Below are positions 34,710 to 46,296 of a stretch of DNA of 64,000 bases, piece by piece; position 1 is the first letter of the stretch; the number at the start of each line of letters is the position of its first letter. Source of the DNA: Chimonanthus salicifolius (taxonomy: Eukaryota > Streptophyta > Magnoliopsida > Laurales > Calycanthaceae); contig CM023540.1 in assembly GCA_013350335.1 (NCBI GenBank), forward strand, positions 58,318,962-58,382,961, in the 5' to 3' direction. Both the position numbers and the translations under genes were made by a program. The notes under the pieces were generated by a model. It was not told the origin of the DNA. It did no database searches and saw nothing but the letters and a program-made list of their open reading frames with translations.

Positions 34710-35581
34710 CTGCAACGAGCACACATGGAAAACTAGTGAACATGGCCACATACCAATCTACCATTCTACATAGATAGAAAGATGAAAATATATACTATGT
34801 GATAGTCTCATGCTTCGTACCATTGCCAAGTTTTACCCAAATGCTAGGCTACCATATCATCAATTGCAAAATTCCCTTCTATCTGGGATTGGCTTTTTAT
34901 GTTGCACTTTACCATTTAACCGTATTATAGGCCATAACCTCCAATACTCCATAAGCAATCATGTATTTCTTTATCCAATTTTTCCTAGATGGAATCCTTC
35001 TGCCAGTTGGATCAATTTGACCTCGACAATCCAGTACAGATGAGTGGAGGACCTGATTCAAGACTATTTTGACCATCATTAAAACTTCAAAGCTATATAG
35101 GTCAGTGTTTTAAAGATAACAAAACAGAAGATTATTAAAGTTATTAGACCTTAATATATACATTTGAAATCAATAACCCATTTTATGTTGTAATACTATC
35201 CAAACATGACTAATACCATCCTTGAAAATTGACTAGTTGGTCTGTCTTAATAAAACAGTCTACAGTCTTCTTAGACTCATCAAAGAAGCAACAGTAATAC
35301 AAACATTCAATTAACAAACAATTAAAAGTTTAATAGTGTCATTAAACTCAACAAACATGATAAATAATATCCAAAGTCAATAACGTCATCATTATACTAA
35401 GAAATCCAAATTATGTACACCCTCAAGCTCCTCAAGTGGAGTATCATCTTCATCATCCTCACTAGAACATTGATTTTCTTCATTTTCTTCGTTGAAACCA
35501 TCAAATGGATTAATATCATCAAGTGAAATGGCCTTTGAGTCCTTAGATAATTTCAACTCTGCATTCTTTTTCATTAGCAAA

Positions 35582-38500
35582 TGTAAGGGCTCGGAATTTG
35601 TAAATCAAGGAATATGTGAACATTATTTATTTTAATGATGAAAATTGGAAAATTGGTGGAGTAAATGGTAAATGGGCCAAAATTTGGATAAAGGCCCAAG
35701 TGTGGCACAATAGACTATGGTTTGGATTTAAATTTATTTAAATGGGTCAAGAATGGTCAAATTGGGTCAAATACCCATTTGGGACCCAATGGGTCAAGAT
35801 GGTTATGCTCTAAGGTAAATGGGCTAGATGGGAAATGTAATTGGGCCATAGGCCCAATGGTAATCCACTTAGAGTGAATTCAATGATTTTAAATCACCTA
35901 AGTTATTTGGAATTAAACAATGGTGATGTGGCCAAGTGGGACCCCCCTCCACCTCATCAAGTGAGGTGGCGTGTGGGCCAAGGTTTGGTGGGGCCGGCCA
36001 CCATGATTGATTTGGTCAACCATGGGTGGAATAATGGACTTAGGCTAAGTACCAATGGATTAACATAAGGTAATTATCTAATTAATTAAATAATTAAATT
36101 ATTTAAAATGGTAGTTAAGAGTGGTCAAAGTGGGGCCATGAGGTGAAGACTCACCTCATCTCAAACTCAAGGGAAACACGTTGCCTTGGTGGTGGTTTAG
36201 ATAACCACCACCATAAAGCATTTTAAATATCTAAGAAAATATCTTAAGGTTGGTGGGTGTCATTAATGTAAAGTAAAAAATGGAGATGAGCTTTGTTGGT
36301 GTCTCATTCTCATTTTTTTTGTTAACTCCATCCCTCCCACTCCTCCATTGCCGTCCCATGTTTAAGTGAAGGGAGAAAGAGAGCTAAGGAGGAGAGAAGA
36401 GAAGGAGAGAAGAAAGAAGTGGAAAAAAAAAATTAAGCAAAGAAAAAAATCACTCTAAGGTAAAGGGTTGTCACCTTCCCTCTCATGATTTTCCCCTCTC
36501 CCTCTCTCACACAAAACCTACCATGGCCGATTCTAGGGTTAGGGATTGCCACCCTTGATCAAAGATCTTAACCTACCAAAGATCAAAAGATAGGAAAGAG
36601 GAGACTACGGAGACCGACGGGAGCGGCGGAAATCGGAGGAGACGTCGGATAGTGAGTATTTCTTAAACAAGAAATTTTGGATTTTAGGGTTTAAGATTTA
36701 GGGTTTAGTTTTGTAAAAATTATGGTGGTTACATAGATGTATGTCATGGATGTTAAACCCCTCAAATGTGAGGGTGGAAGATGGAGGAAACCCTAAATGG
36801 GAAAAATTAGGGTTAGGTTAAGAAAATAAATAAATGGGTTATGTGCATTGTGTAATTTATGAAATTTAAGCATAGAATGGGATGATTGGAAGAAGAATTA
36901 TTGGCCATAGGGTTCGGCCATGTAGCATGGCCGAACCCCATGGTGGGTGATTTGGTGGTTGGTTTAATTGGTTAGGGTTTTTGATTGATGAATTTAGGGT
37001 TTTAATGAATGCATGGGAGTAAGGTTTTAAAATGAGTTTATGATAAAAATGTAATGGAGTTTTATGGTTTTGAAATGCATGGAGGGAATGAGCCCTGAAC
37101 CATGGGTTCGGCCATGGTGTATGGCCGAACCCTATGGTGATGAAATGATGATTAAATGGTGGGTTTAAAGGATAATGTGTTGATGAATTTCGGGTTTTTA
37201 AATGAACAAGTGTAATGATCCAAATGGGGTTAAGAATATGGTTTAGATGCATGATTTAAAACCCTCAAGAAAGGATTATTGGTGGATCTAAAATGTAACA
37301 ATGGACCCAAAAAAAAAGGAAAAAAATGGAGAAAGGAACATCATGGGTTCGGCCATGGTGTATGGCCGAACCCATGCCCCAAATTGTAAATCAATTTGGG
37401 TTTAAGGTCAATGGGTATATATGTGATTAAGTATGGGGTTTGAATGGGTTTAAATGAGTAATGGTTAGATTAATTACATGACAAATTTTAATGTTTTGGT
37501 AAGTCAATAATGGACCTAAGTTAAGGACCTAAGTTGTGGATTAAATTTTGGGCTTAAGTAGGCATGAATTAATGAAAAATTGTTTATGTGAAGGGTAGTG
37601 GCAAAAATGGTAAACATGGGCTAAAATGAAGAAACCCACTAAGTTATGATTTATGGGCTTGGAAATGATTAAAACTTGGATTGATTTGGTAATTTAATAA
37701 GGTACCGGATAGCGCGAGCGGTACGCGAGTCGGTAGCCAGATTGTCGGATGAAAACGAAATAAAGACGCGAGTCGGTATTCGGTAGGATTCCTACATTTT
37801 TGTAACCCATGTATTGGATGATGTTTTCTTTAATTTATTTTGGAAAGCATGTGGTTGTCTTTAAGATGAGTTTTGGATTATGCATCTTGTGATGTTTTCC
37901 TTTAAATTATTTTAGGAAATCATGTGAATGTCTTAAGATGGGTTTTGGATTAAATATTATGGGATGGCTTCCCTTTGATTTATTTGGTCATCAAGTAATT
38001 GTTTTAAGATGGGTTTTATTACTACTGAATTACATATATTACATGGCATATGACATCTACATCTCATGCATGGCATAGGAGGGATATGACAGGGGAAGGA
38101 TGAAATGAAACCGGAGTCCATGCTTCGTCGGGGTGACCGATAAACAAGCATGGGGACATTTCACATATGTATTATTATACCTTGATGAGGCTTTGCCATC
38201 AAGGGGGGGACTCTTGTAATTATGATACCTTGATGATGGTTCTTCCATCAAGGGGGGATGCCTAGTGTGGATCACATCTTGATGAGGCTTTTCCATCAAG
38301 AGGGTCATGGCATGATGATGGTATGTATTATATTTTGAACATTATGTATGGATGAAAAAGGGACATTGTATAATGAGGATGAGATTGATGGGTGGGATTC
38401 ATGACATAGAACACCCATTGCATGACATTGCCCAAAGTGCATGGTTTTACTATAATATTATCAGTATGCTGTTATTACTAATTCATGTGCTAGCCCTACT

Positions 38501-39016
38501 CGGAGTCCTACTAGGCGCGTTGTTCTAACGCCCTACTTCTACCCTAGCTGACGATGCAGGAGATGGCGGACCAGAAGGGCGAGACGGAAGTCAAGCTTAG
38601 GAGCTTGGGGAGGCGGACAAATTATTTTTGTTTAAGTTATTTTGGGAAATGTGTGATTGTATAATTTAGCTTGTTGGAAATGTAATAACTTAGATGGCTT
38701 GCTATGTTGTATAAATTATTTTGGATAGTAGAGTATGAGGGCATTTTAGTAATTTAATGGATATCTCTTCCATGCTATCTGAAAATTGGTAGAATAGTGT
38801 CTATTATCATCCGCATTGATTTTTATGTCTTGCGAGCTTTCTTTCTACGCGTGAACCGTACTCGTGGATTTATGTCACGCGTAGGGTTGGCCAGTTAAGG
38901 GCCGGGCTTTAGAAGCTCGGAACTTAACTCGCGTCGTGACGTCCCTGCCCTTTGTCACTTTTATGTAAAAAAAAAAAAATAGACTCTGATTTCGGTGAAA
39001 AGGGGCGGGCGTTACA
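35582..39016 (+). mobile_element. Solo Tekay-type LTR (I) inside the transposase gene
   Basis: 3435 bp, TGTAAGGGCTCGG...GGGGCGGGCGTTACA. Flanks are GCAAA (35577-35581) and ACAAA (39017-39021), a TSD with one mismatch; joining the flanks restores the transposase frame, which supports the boundaries. Landmarks: CCACCTCATCAAGTGAGGTGG near 35949, CATGATTGATTTGGTCAACCATG near 36003, leader at 36300-36650, hairpins at 36904-37377, GATAGCGCGAGCGGTACGCG near 37707, GGAGTCCATGCTTCGTCGG near 38115, GGCGCGTTGTTCTAACGCCCTAC near 38512. It is closest in sequence to the LTR at 1-1940, in opposite orientation. Confidence 0.93.
36904..37377. repeat. Three GGGTTCGGCCAT hairpins in LTR I
   Basis: Copies at 36904-36943 (loop GTAGC), 37100-37137 and 37341-37377 (loop GGTGT). 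Arms are perfect in all three. Confidence 0.9.
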
Positions 39017-42000
39017 ACAAATTTACTTTCACATACACCAAATCTTGAAGCTTTTCTGGATGAAGTCTATTCCTCCTTTTTGAATAAGTTGCTTCAAAAA
39101 CGCTCCAAGTGCGCGCACATGCTGATGCACTGCATGGTTGACTCAGGATTTTTATAGCAATGGACTTCAAATTTGGAATTGAAGTTCCACATAAGTCCCA
39201 CCAAAGTCCTAAATAATTAAAAGAATTAGATACACAGTACAATGTACAATTAATATAAATTATAAAAATACTAAATCAAAATTAAATTAGGAAAACAAAT
39301 GAAAAGAAACTTACTAGGATGAGATGTTTGCATCATTTCATGTGACATCGTTCCTCCAAAAATTTTTGGATCTCTAAAATGATAAAGAGACAACTCTCTA
39401 AATGTTTCTCTCAACTCTCCTCTTGGTGCTATTTTTGTGATAACTTTATCAAGGCCATCTCTGATTTCCGAATCTGTACTTATAATGTTCTCATAAAAAA
39501 ACTTGGGATGTAAAAATGCAGCAACTGCATGTAAAGGACTATGCAAATTTTTCTTCCAACGCTGATCTATGATGCTCAAAATTTCCATGCATTTATCTTG
39601 ATCATCATGATTTGGATAGAGACTTCTAATGGCTGCTATTGCACGATTAAGTCCTTCATACAAGTATCCCATTGTGGACCCATCACCATCTACCATTCTC
39701 AATATTTTAACAAGAGGTTCAACAATTTGGATTACCTTCTTTCCACCCTCCCAAAATTCATCACCACATAAAACGTTTGCCACGTCTTTTCCTTCACTTT
39801 TTTTACATTATGGCATGTTTCTCCATTCAACGGAAGCAACCATTAATCTCAATGCATCTTCTTGACTCAGGACAGATTGTAAACAAATGAATTGAGTTGC
39901 AAACCTTGTAATGGCTGGCCTTTGCAACTCTCTTCCTTGGGTGTGGACCCTTAGCAAATCAAGGACATGTTGATACCGATACAAAAATTTAACAATTCTT
40001 CGAGCACTGTCCATATAGGGCTTTGCAAATGGCAACTTGTCAATGTCTTCCAACATTAAATCAATACAATGGGCAGCACATTGTGTTTTGAAAATGTTTG
40101 GATACTTATTTTCAAGTATATCTCCTGCAGATATATAATTTGACCCATTATCTGTAACAAATTGCACCACATTTCTTGGTTCAATCTCATCAATCACAAA
40201 AGATATAAAATCGACAATGAAAGCCCCATTTTTAATATTCCCTTGTGCACATATAGACTTGAAGAAAACTGTTCCTTGTGGACAAGCAACCAAACAATTA
40301 ATATAGGGCTGATTCTTCATATCTGTCCATGTGTCGGACATAAGTGTGCATCCACTTGTCTTCCAATTCTTGCTAATATTATTTACATACGATATTGCTA
40401 CATTTTTCACATTTTTCAACAACTTAGTCCTTAAAGTTTCACTGCTAGGAAGGACATAAGTGGGCCCATATGCTATAGCGGCATGGATTGCTTCTCTGTA
40501 TTCTTCAGACCTTAACAAATTAAAGGAGAGGTTGTTCATCACCGTGCTTCTACATATCAAGTTGTCAACATGATCCTTGTCATGTTTTTTAATCATGGTA
40601 TCATAATGGATCTTGTTGTCCCGAGGAAGACGGAAAAGCAACTGATGATGTCAAACTTTCTCCTGTGCAAGCAGCTCCAACAGACAACACACTTCCTCTA
40701 TGCCTTTTTGTTCTCTCTTTAAATGATATTGCATCCCTCGCCATTTCACAAACATTCTCTGGAACTTTATTACACATTTTTACATCATGCAATGTCCTTT
40801 TTGCTAGATGGTTTCTAAAACGTGTGATACCACCGCCAAATACTTCTTCACAAAATTTACACTTTAACTTATTTTCACCCAATTCCTCTCCATATTGCCA
40901 TAATGGATCTTTTTGTCGAGGCATTTTCGATGAAAAATGGACACAAAGATCTAGAAAAAATATGAACAGAAAGTTTAGAAAATAATAAACAAACAATTGA
41001 TAACACAAGATTACACTTCTAAGATTACAGAGAAAACATTTATTTTCGATAGAGCTGGACTGAAAATAAAGCCCAAATAGTTCATAATCCAGGCCTGACA
41101 TGCCCATTTCGACATCCATGGATACTCACACCATATGTCGAAATAGTGCACCACAAGCAAATTGGCCCATTCATGAGATTTGACCAGCACTGATGTTTGA
41201 CACAATAATTTTTGTTACAGGTTACAAAAGCAAAAACAATTGGATTAAAGTAAGTAAGCTCAAGCAAACTACACTGAAGCACTCAATAATCATCTCTTAT
41301 CATCTAACTTAAAACTATTGAATGGGCAAATTTTCATAAATTGAAAGTCCAAAGTGGGCTTGCTTGGGATGGGTCAGCATGGGGTCAGCCCATACCATGA
41401 TCAATTATTAGCCTCTCATTACCAGAAATATTTTGGAGGTTACTTTAGTCCTGTAATATCAATTATTCCTTTATTTCTAAAAAATTCTGAAATACTATGT
41501 CTAAACTCTAAACTCCCAATTTACAAACACTAAATACAAAAAAAATGAGAAACTCTTCGACTTAAATTCTAACTGACATTTGAACATCACGCTTATTTCC
41601 TTTCCCTAAAGGTCTTTGATTCTAAATCTATAACTTTTGCCTCTGTTAGACAATTACTAACTCCAAATTCCAAAAGGCTCATCTCATCTCATTATTGAAG
41701 TTTGAATTTATCATTACCAGTTTCCAAACAACAAACATCACCTAATCCACATCTTGGGTATTGCATCTGTTTATCATCTGCCCAAGCAAGGAAGCAGCAT
41801 GGATCCATCTTTCAATCGATGGAGACATTATCTGATCAGATCTTTGTTAAATGCAGTTGATTCGTAAAAAGATGGTAGCAACTGCGAAGGGGGGAATAAA
41901 GTAGCAAGCGAGCAACTCAGAAATCTATGGGAAGATGCAAGAAGTGTTCATAGAAATGGACAAATCCCCAGCAGTAAGTTTCTTGTTAACAGAGAAACTT

Positions 42001-42107
42001 CCACAGTGCCCCTCTTCTTGCAAAAATACTTCGAAGGTGCTCCTCATTCCTAATACTTCTGTTCATAGAAGTAGAAGAGAAGAGATCTCTATGCTAGATT
42101 AGGTTAC

Positions 42108-42470
42108 CTGTGCAACTCGAGAGTCGAGAGAAAGAGCCGCCGCCGGGAAGAGAGAAAGAGCAGCCGCCAGCAAGAGAGAGAGCAGTGAGCCAGTGACAGG
42201 CAACAGGCGAGAGAGAGCGCAGGCGAGAGAGCAGACGGCGGCGAGAGAAAAAGAGTAGGCTCGAGAGACGGAGAGAGCAGTCGCAGGCAACGAACGATAG
42301 AGCACCAAGAGAACAGCCGCCGGTGGGAGTGAAGATGAAAAGAGCAGAGGATTTTTGGAATCGGAAGAAGAAGAAGCACCGAAGCAGAGGAATTTCAGGA
42401 TTTTCGAATCGGAAGAAGAAGCACCGAAGCAGACGATTTGGGGATTTCAGAATCGAAATGAAACCCTAAC
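42108..42470 (-). other. 5' untranslated exon of the hAT transposase gene
   Basis: Minus strand ends CTCGAGTTGCACAG|GTAACC at 42108, a good splice donor. The matching acceptor is TTTTTCTAG|ATC at 40951, 26 bases before the transposase ATG, giving an intron of about 1157 bp (40951-42107). The exon is CT-rich with AGGGTTT near 42466, typical of plant leaders. The 5' edge is a guess. Confidence 0.5.
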
Positions 42471-42599
42471 AAAAGAGGGATTTTTAAGTTATATGTTTTA
42501 TTCGTGTCTCGTACGTGCGGGATTTCTGCAGGGCATTCGGGCGGGCGGCTTCGACACTCGACAGTCCGATACTCCGATTTCGATTTCGATCTCGATCGA

Positions 42600-42796
42600 G
42601 AATCGGGATATAAGCTAAACGTTTTTAACCCGTTTTTAACGCGTTTTTATCGTTTCTCGCGTTATTAACGCGTTTTTATTGGGAATTTAATGATAAAAAC
42701 GGCAGTGGCGTTAAAAACATGATTTTAACGCGAGAACGGTTTTTTCCCGGTATTATCGCGGTATAAATCAAAATACCGGCAGTATTTGTTACATTG
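42600..42796 (-). repeat. Right hAT terminus with subterminal repeats
   Basis: Terminal inverted repeat 42783-42796 (TATTTGTTACATTG). Just inside, 42620-42730, the words TTTTTAACG / AACGCG / GCGTTAAAA recur at least six times in both orientations; such clustered short repeats are usual transposase-binding sites near hAT ends. Confidence 0.75.
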
Positions 42797-43176
42797 ATCC
42801 AGACCATGGCAAGAAATCCAAAATTATTACAATTCGACAAGCTAAGCTACTGAAGTTACAATTTTTCCAAAATAAAACTTTGATAAACAAAGTAGCCGCT
42901 TTCCCAAGCTCCTAAGCTTGACTTCCGTCGCGTCCACCATTTCCTCCGTCTCCTGCGTCATCAGCTAGGGTAGAAGTAGGGCGTTAGACAACGCGCCCAG
43001 TAGGACTCCGGGTAGGGCTAGCACATGGATTGATGATAACAAGCATACTGATAGTAATATAATAAAACCATATGATGAATGCTATGCCATGGGTGTCTAT
43101 GTCATGTGTCCCACCCATCATCTATATCATCATAAAATGTCACATCCCCCTTGACGGCAAAATCCCGTCAAGGTGT

Positions 43177-43348
43177 CCCCATGTTTGCTTCTCGGACGCC
43201 CCGACGGAGCATGGACTCCGATTATAGCCTATCAGGCTATCCCCATGTCTGTTCTCAGTCGCCCGACGGAGCATGGACTCCAGTTATGGCCTATCAGGCT
43301 ATCCCCATGTCTGTTCTTGGTCGCCCCGACGGAGCATGGACTCCGGTT
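43177..43348. repeat. 62-64-bp tandem repeat, about 2.7 units
   Basis: Units begin at 43177, 43241 and 43303 with CCCCATGT and contain CCGACGGAGCATGGACTCC. Three frames are open across it, giving repetitive peptide (RRSMDSGY type); I take these as chance, since GGAGCATGGACTCC has no codon-bias signature and the reading frame is not kept in the related array at 57187. Confidence 0.85.
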
Positions 43349-44012
43349 CCTTTATTTTCCCCCCCATGCCATGCATGAGATGTAAGTGCATTATGCTATG
43401 TAGTATATATATATATATTTCATATTTTTAATACATATAATCCATAGCATTGGAAATATAAGCCATAGCATTTAAATATAATCCATAGCATTTAATATAT
43501 AAACCATAGCCTGTAAAATATAATCCATAAAACAAACCATATAATTGCCGGAATAAAATACGAAAACCATCACATAAACATAATCCACGGCTTACAAAAA
43601 GGTAGGAATCCTACCGAATACCGATAACGTCCCTTTTCGTTTTCGTCTGATAATTCCGGTCGCCGATCGCGTACCTTTTGCGATGTCTCGATACCTTATT
43701 ATACATTTTTCCAAGTTAGTCTATATCTTATTCATGATTAAGTCTCTAACTGATCATAAACCTAGGTTCATTAATGCTCTTTAACCATTTTACAAGATTA
43801 TCATAAATCAGCCCTTAACTTAGCCTCTTTTTCCATTGATTAAAAGACAAACATAATTCAATCCATAACTGATCCATACACTTAGGTCTATTAGTGACTC
43901 ACCAATCATGTCATAGGATCATTAAAATTCGTCTCTTTAATTTAAACATAACCCCCATTTATACTACCGGATTAACAGTGACCTCTGAAAATACTCCAAG
44001 CTGTACATCTCA

Positions 44013-44574
44013 ATTCAGTCGACTGAATTAGGAGTTCAGTCGACTGAATCAGGAGTTTAGTCGACTGAATCACAGATTCAGTCGGCTGACTTTGAATCAG
44101 ATTGTCTGGTTGTCTTGCCAGTTCAGTTTCAGTCGACTAAAATACATATTCAGTCGGCTGAAATACATATTCAGCCGGCTGAAACATGGTTCGTACCCAT
44201 TTCAGTCGACTGAATCACAGATTCAGTCGGCTGACTTGGTATCAGATTATCTGTTTATTCTGCCAGTTTATTTTCAGTCTACTGAATCATAGATTCAGTC
44301 GGCTGAACTACCAACCAACCATTTACGTGTTCAACAAGCATCCATTCAGTCGACTGAATCGTATATTCAGTCGGCTGAAACTTCCAGAACCCTTTTCTTG
44401 TTTGAGACGTTTGTGTTCAGTCGACTGAATCATCAGATTCAGTCGGCTGATACTCCCAGAAACTCTTTCTATTATCAGCCACCATTAGTTCAGTCGACTG
44501 AATCCCTTATTCAGTCGGCTAAAACTCCCAGAAACTCGTTTTTGATTCGTCCATTATCAGTTCAGTCGACTGAC
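44013..44574. repeat. Array of 18 TTCAGTCGACTGAA-type palindromes
   Basis: Two alternating forms: TTCAGTCGACTGAA (perfect 14-bp dyad) and TTCAGTCGGCTGAA. They come mostly as pairs, first form then second form, 6-10 bases apart (ATCACAG, ATCAT, ATCGTA), with pairs 60-75 bp apart; longer shared words between pairs are ACTCCCAGAAACTC and TGCCAGTT. The array lies between the CGCCGATCGCGTACC block (43661) and the leader (from about 44690), the place where the other LTRs hold GGGTTCGGCCAT hairpins. The open frames across it follow from the repeat unit. Confidence 0.93.
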
Positions 44575-45729
44575 TATTTTTTCCATCTTTTCCATTGCAC
44601 ATTTTGCACACCTTTCCTTCATGGTTTCCTTAGAGAAAAACATCACATCTTGTTTGGAAATACTTACTAATCTGTGGTTCTCCCGGTTGTCTCTTGCTCC
44701 TTTTGTTCCTTAGCCTTTTTCCTTCTTCTTCCTCTTTGACACTCGGCCAATGGTGAGCTTGATCAAGGTAAGGTCACCAAGGTTTTGGTTCGGTTAATGG
44801 TAGGGTTAGATTTTGAGGGAGGGAAAGAGAGAAGGAGGGGATGGAGAAAATATCTCAAACTTGGGTTCTCTTCTTTCCTTTCAAGTCTCTTTCTTTTCTT
44901 TTCTCTTTGGTGTTTCCTTTGGAAGAGAGGGGAGGACGGTTTTGGAAGAGATGGAGAGATAGAAAGAGATGAGAGAAATGAGATGGGAGACCATCTCCCA
45001 TGTACTCTTGGTCTTGACTCCATCAATCAGCACTTATGAAGGGGGGTATGGCCTTGTATGCCCCAATCTTAGGGCCATTGTCCCCTTAGTGGGGGTGGTT
45101 GGGATGAGGTGGAACCACCACCCCTTCCAACAGTTTTGGTGAGTCAAATGACATGGAAATCATCTTGACTCACCTCCATTCCTATGTGACTCACTCCCCT
45201 CTTGACTCACTTAATTATTTAATTTATTATTTAACTTAGCCCCTTTAATTTTATAATTTATTATTTAACTTAGCCCCTTTAATTTTATAATTTAATTTCT
45301 ATTTAATTCCCTTCAATTCTTTCATGAATCCGCCCATGGTTGACCAAGTCAACCATGGTGGCTGGCCCCCACCAATTCCTTAGCCAACCCGCCACCTCAT
45401 TTGATGAGATGGAGGTGGGCCCCACTTGGTTATGCTAGCTTAATCATCTCATCATTACCTTAGGGGGGGGGGTAATTCCAATTAATTGGGTCACCATTGG
45501 GCCATGGCCCAATTAAATTATTTTCTACTATTTACTTTAGAATTTGAATCAATTTTGATCCATTGGGTCCCACATGGTTATCGGGCCCACTTTGACCATT
45601 ATTGACCCTTTAGATGGATCCCATCCAATCCATGGTCCATTGGACCATACTTGGGCCTTTGTCCAAATTTTGATCCATTTAACATCCATGACATCAAAAT
45701 TCCCATTTTTCCATTATTAAAATAAATAA

Positions 45730-45734
<5 letters not shown>

Positions 45735-45771
<37 letters not shown>

Positions 45772-45778
45772 TATATAT
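45735..45778. repeat. (AT)n run near the LTR G end
   Basis: About 44 bp of AT with one ACAC break; same location as the large microsatellite of LTR B. Confidence 0.95.
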
Positions 45779-46008
45779 TAATTTAAAAATTCGGGCTATT
45801 ACATAGTCTTCTCTAAGGTGTGGGTACCACCTAATGTCATCTAAGGCCATATTACATGTTTTGTGGTTGCCATAACGATGAGCTTCATTACGGAGGGGCG
45901 TGATCTTCATTCTTGATCACATTGGGTCTTCAAGCTTCTAGCAAGTGCTTCTTTCCGAGTCATGAAATTGACAAACATAGGGACTTGGACAAGCCAAGAC
46001 ACTAACCA

Positions 46009-46296
46009 TGAATAGGGGCGGCCAATTTTTTGGCTTAAGTTTTGTTGTAGATCTTCACGACAATTTTTTTTTTTCATATTTTCCTTTCTCGTGCTAGCCT
46101 TGAATATCAACGAAATGAAAGTCTCATGTTTCCATCAACGACTTTATTTCTTCTATTTGATTCGGCATTGAACTCAATAAAATTGACTCGGGCTCATGAC
46201 TCAATTTTGACTTGGGGATGGATTCGGGATTTGACTTGAAATTATAAAATTGGTTGGGTTTAATATTCTGAAACACAAATTATACGTAATGAGTCT
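46009..46296. other. Unassigned flank with left TSD of copia II
   Basis: Between the inverted copia LTR and copia II. A T-run at 46062-46073 and text rich in ACTCAA/TTGACTTG; no coding sequence recognised. AGTCT at 46292-46296 is the left TSD of copia II. The matching right flank (55868 on) is gypsy-like, so this part may be decayed gypsy too. Confidence 0.45.

Larger units (their letters stand above)
35392..40924 (-). pseudogene. hAT transposase (BED, DUF659, dimerisation domain)
   Basis: ATG at 40924 (MPRQKDPLWQYGEELGENK). Residues about 5-60 form a BED zinc finger (CKFCEEVFGG, then FRNHLAKRTLH). A frameshift near 40620 separates it from the DUF659/RNase H-like part at 40641-39811 (SDTWTDMKNQPYINCLV, FVTDNGSNYISAGDILENKY, CAAHCIDLMLEDI). 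An in-frame TAA at 39808-39810 precedes the next part (LHPKFFYENI at about 39515). A 106-bp GT-AG intron at 39314-39209 joins to the dimerisation domain (SIAIKILSQPCSASACARTW, RRNRLHPEKLQDLVYV). Solo LTR 35582-39016 then splits a leucine codon region; the frame goes on at 35581 to a stop at 35392 with an acidic tail (SSEDDEDDTPLEELEG). The protein cuts and pastes the element by its terminal repeats. All expected parts are present, so decay is recent on a transposon scale. Confidence 0.93.
34032..42796 (-). mobile_element. hAT DNA transposon (H), autonomous type, inactivated
   Basis: 8765 bp (5.3 kb without the nested LTR) flanked by the 8-bp TSD ATCCAGAC at 34024-34031 and 42797-42804, the size expected for hAT. 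The 14-bp terminal inverted repeats are CATAGTAACAAATA on the left and, inverted, CAATGTAACAAATA on the right. Reading along the minus strand: a 5' UTR exon (42108 to about 42470), a long first intron, BED/DUF659/dimerisation transposase (35392-40924), then an AT-rich tail that contains two ankyrin exons (34425-34709). The transposase has a frameshift, a stop and an LTR insertion, so the copy is dead. 34750-35390 and 41100-42050 show no coding sequence I can identify beyond intron. Confidence 0.93.
33693..45803 (-). mobile_element. Solo Tekay-type LTR (G), split by a hAT element
   Basis: Starts TGTAATGCCCGCCCC and ends TCGGGCTATTACA, with perfect TSD TAGTC at 33688-33692 and 45804-45808. Without the hAT element it is about 3.34 kb (33693-34031 and 42805-45803). 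It has the family landmarks: CCAAGCTCCTAAGCTTGA near 42905, GGGCGTTAGACAACGCGCCC near 42979, GGAGCATGGACTCC repeats (43177-43348), CGCCGATCGCGTACC near 43661, a leader with GTTCGGTTAATGG near 44789, CATGGTTGACCAAGTCAACCATG near 45335 and CCACCTCATTTGATGAGATGG. It has no GGGTTCGGCCAT hairpin; a different palindrome array (44013-44574) takes that place. No coding sequence of its own. Confidence 0.94.
31956..46008 (-). mobile_element. Inverted copia LTR (F), split by LTR G
   Basis: Minus-strand copy of the SIRE-like LTR; pieces at 31956-33692 and 45809-46008. Start TGAAAGTTCCCC at 31956 is the reverse complement of the LTR end at 49690/55862 (..GGACTATCA), followed by AGAAGGGGGGTGAATAGGTC. The far end GACACTAACCA at 46008 matches the LTR start TGTTAGTGTC. 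A (GA)n run lies at 32868-32909 and TCGGTC/GACCGA-rich text at 33070-33600, as in the other copies. The flanks, TTATT on the left and TGAAT on the right, do not form a TSD, and copia I ends where its own PPT should follow, so this looks like a rearrangement product rather than a plain solo LTR. Confidence 0.75.

Noticed and set aside
34810..35043. Possible third captured exon in the hAT tail
   Set aside because: A plus-strand frame of 77 codons and minus-strand fragments exist, but no motif or matching splice sites could be recognised.
42099..42379. Leu/Ser-rich minus-strand frames in the hAT element
   Set aside because: They fall in the CT-rich 5' untranslated exon of the transposase gene and end at or cross its splice donor.
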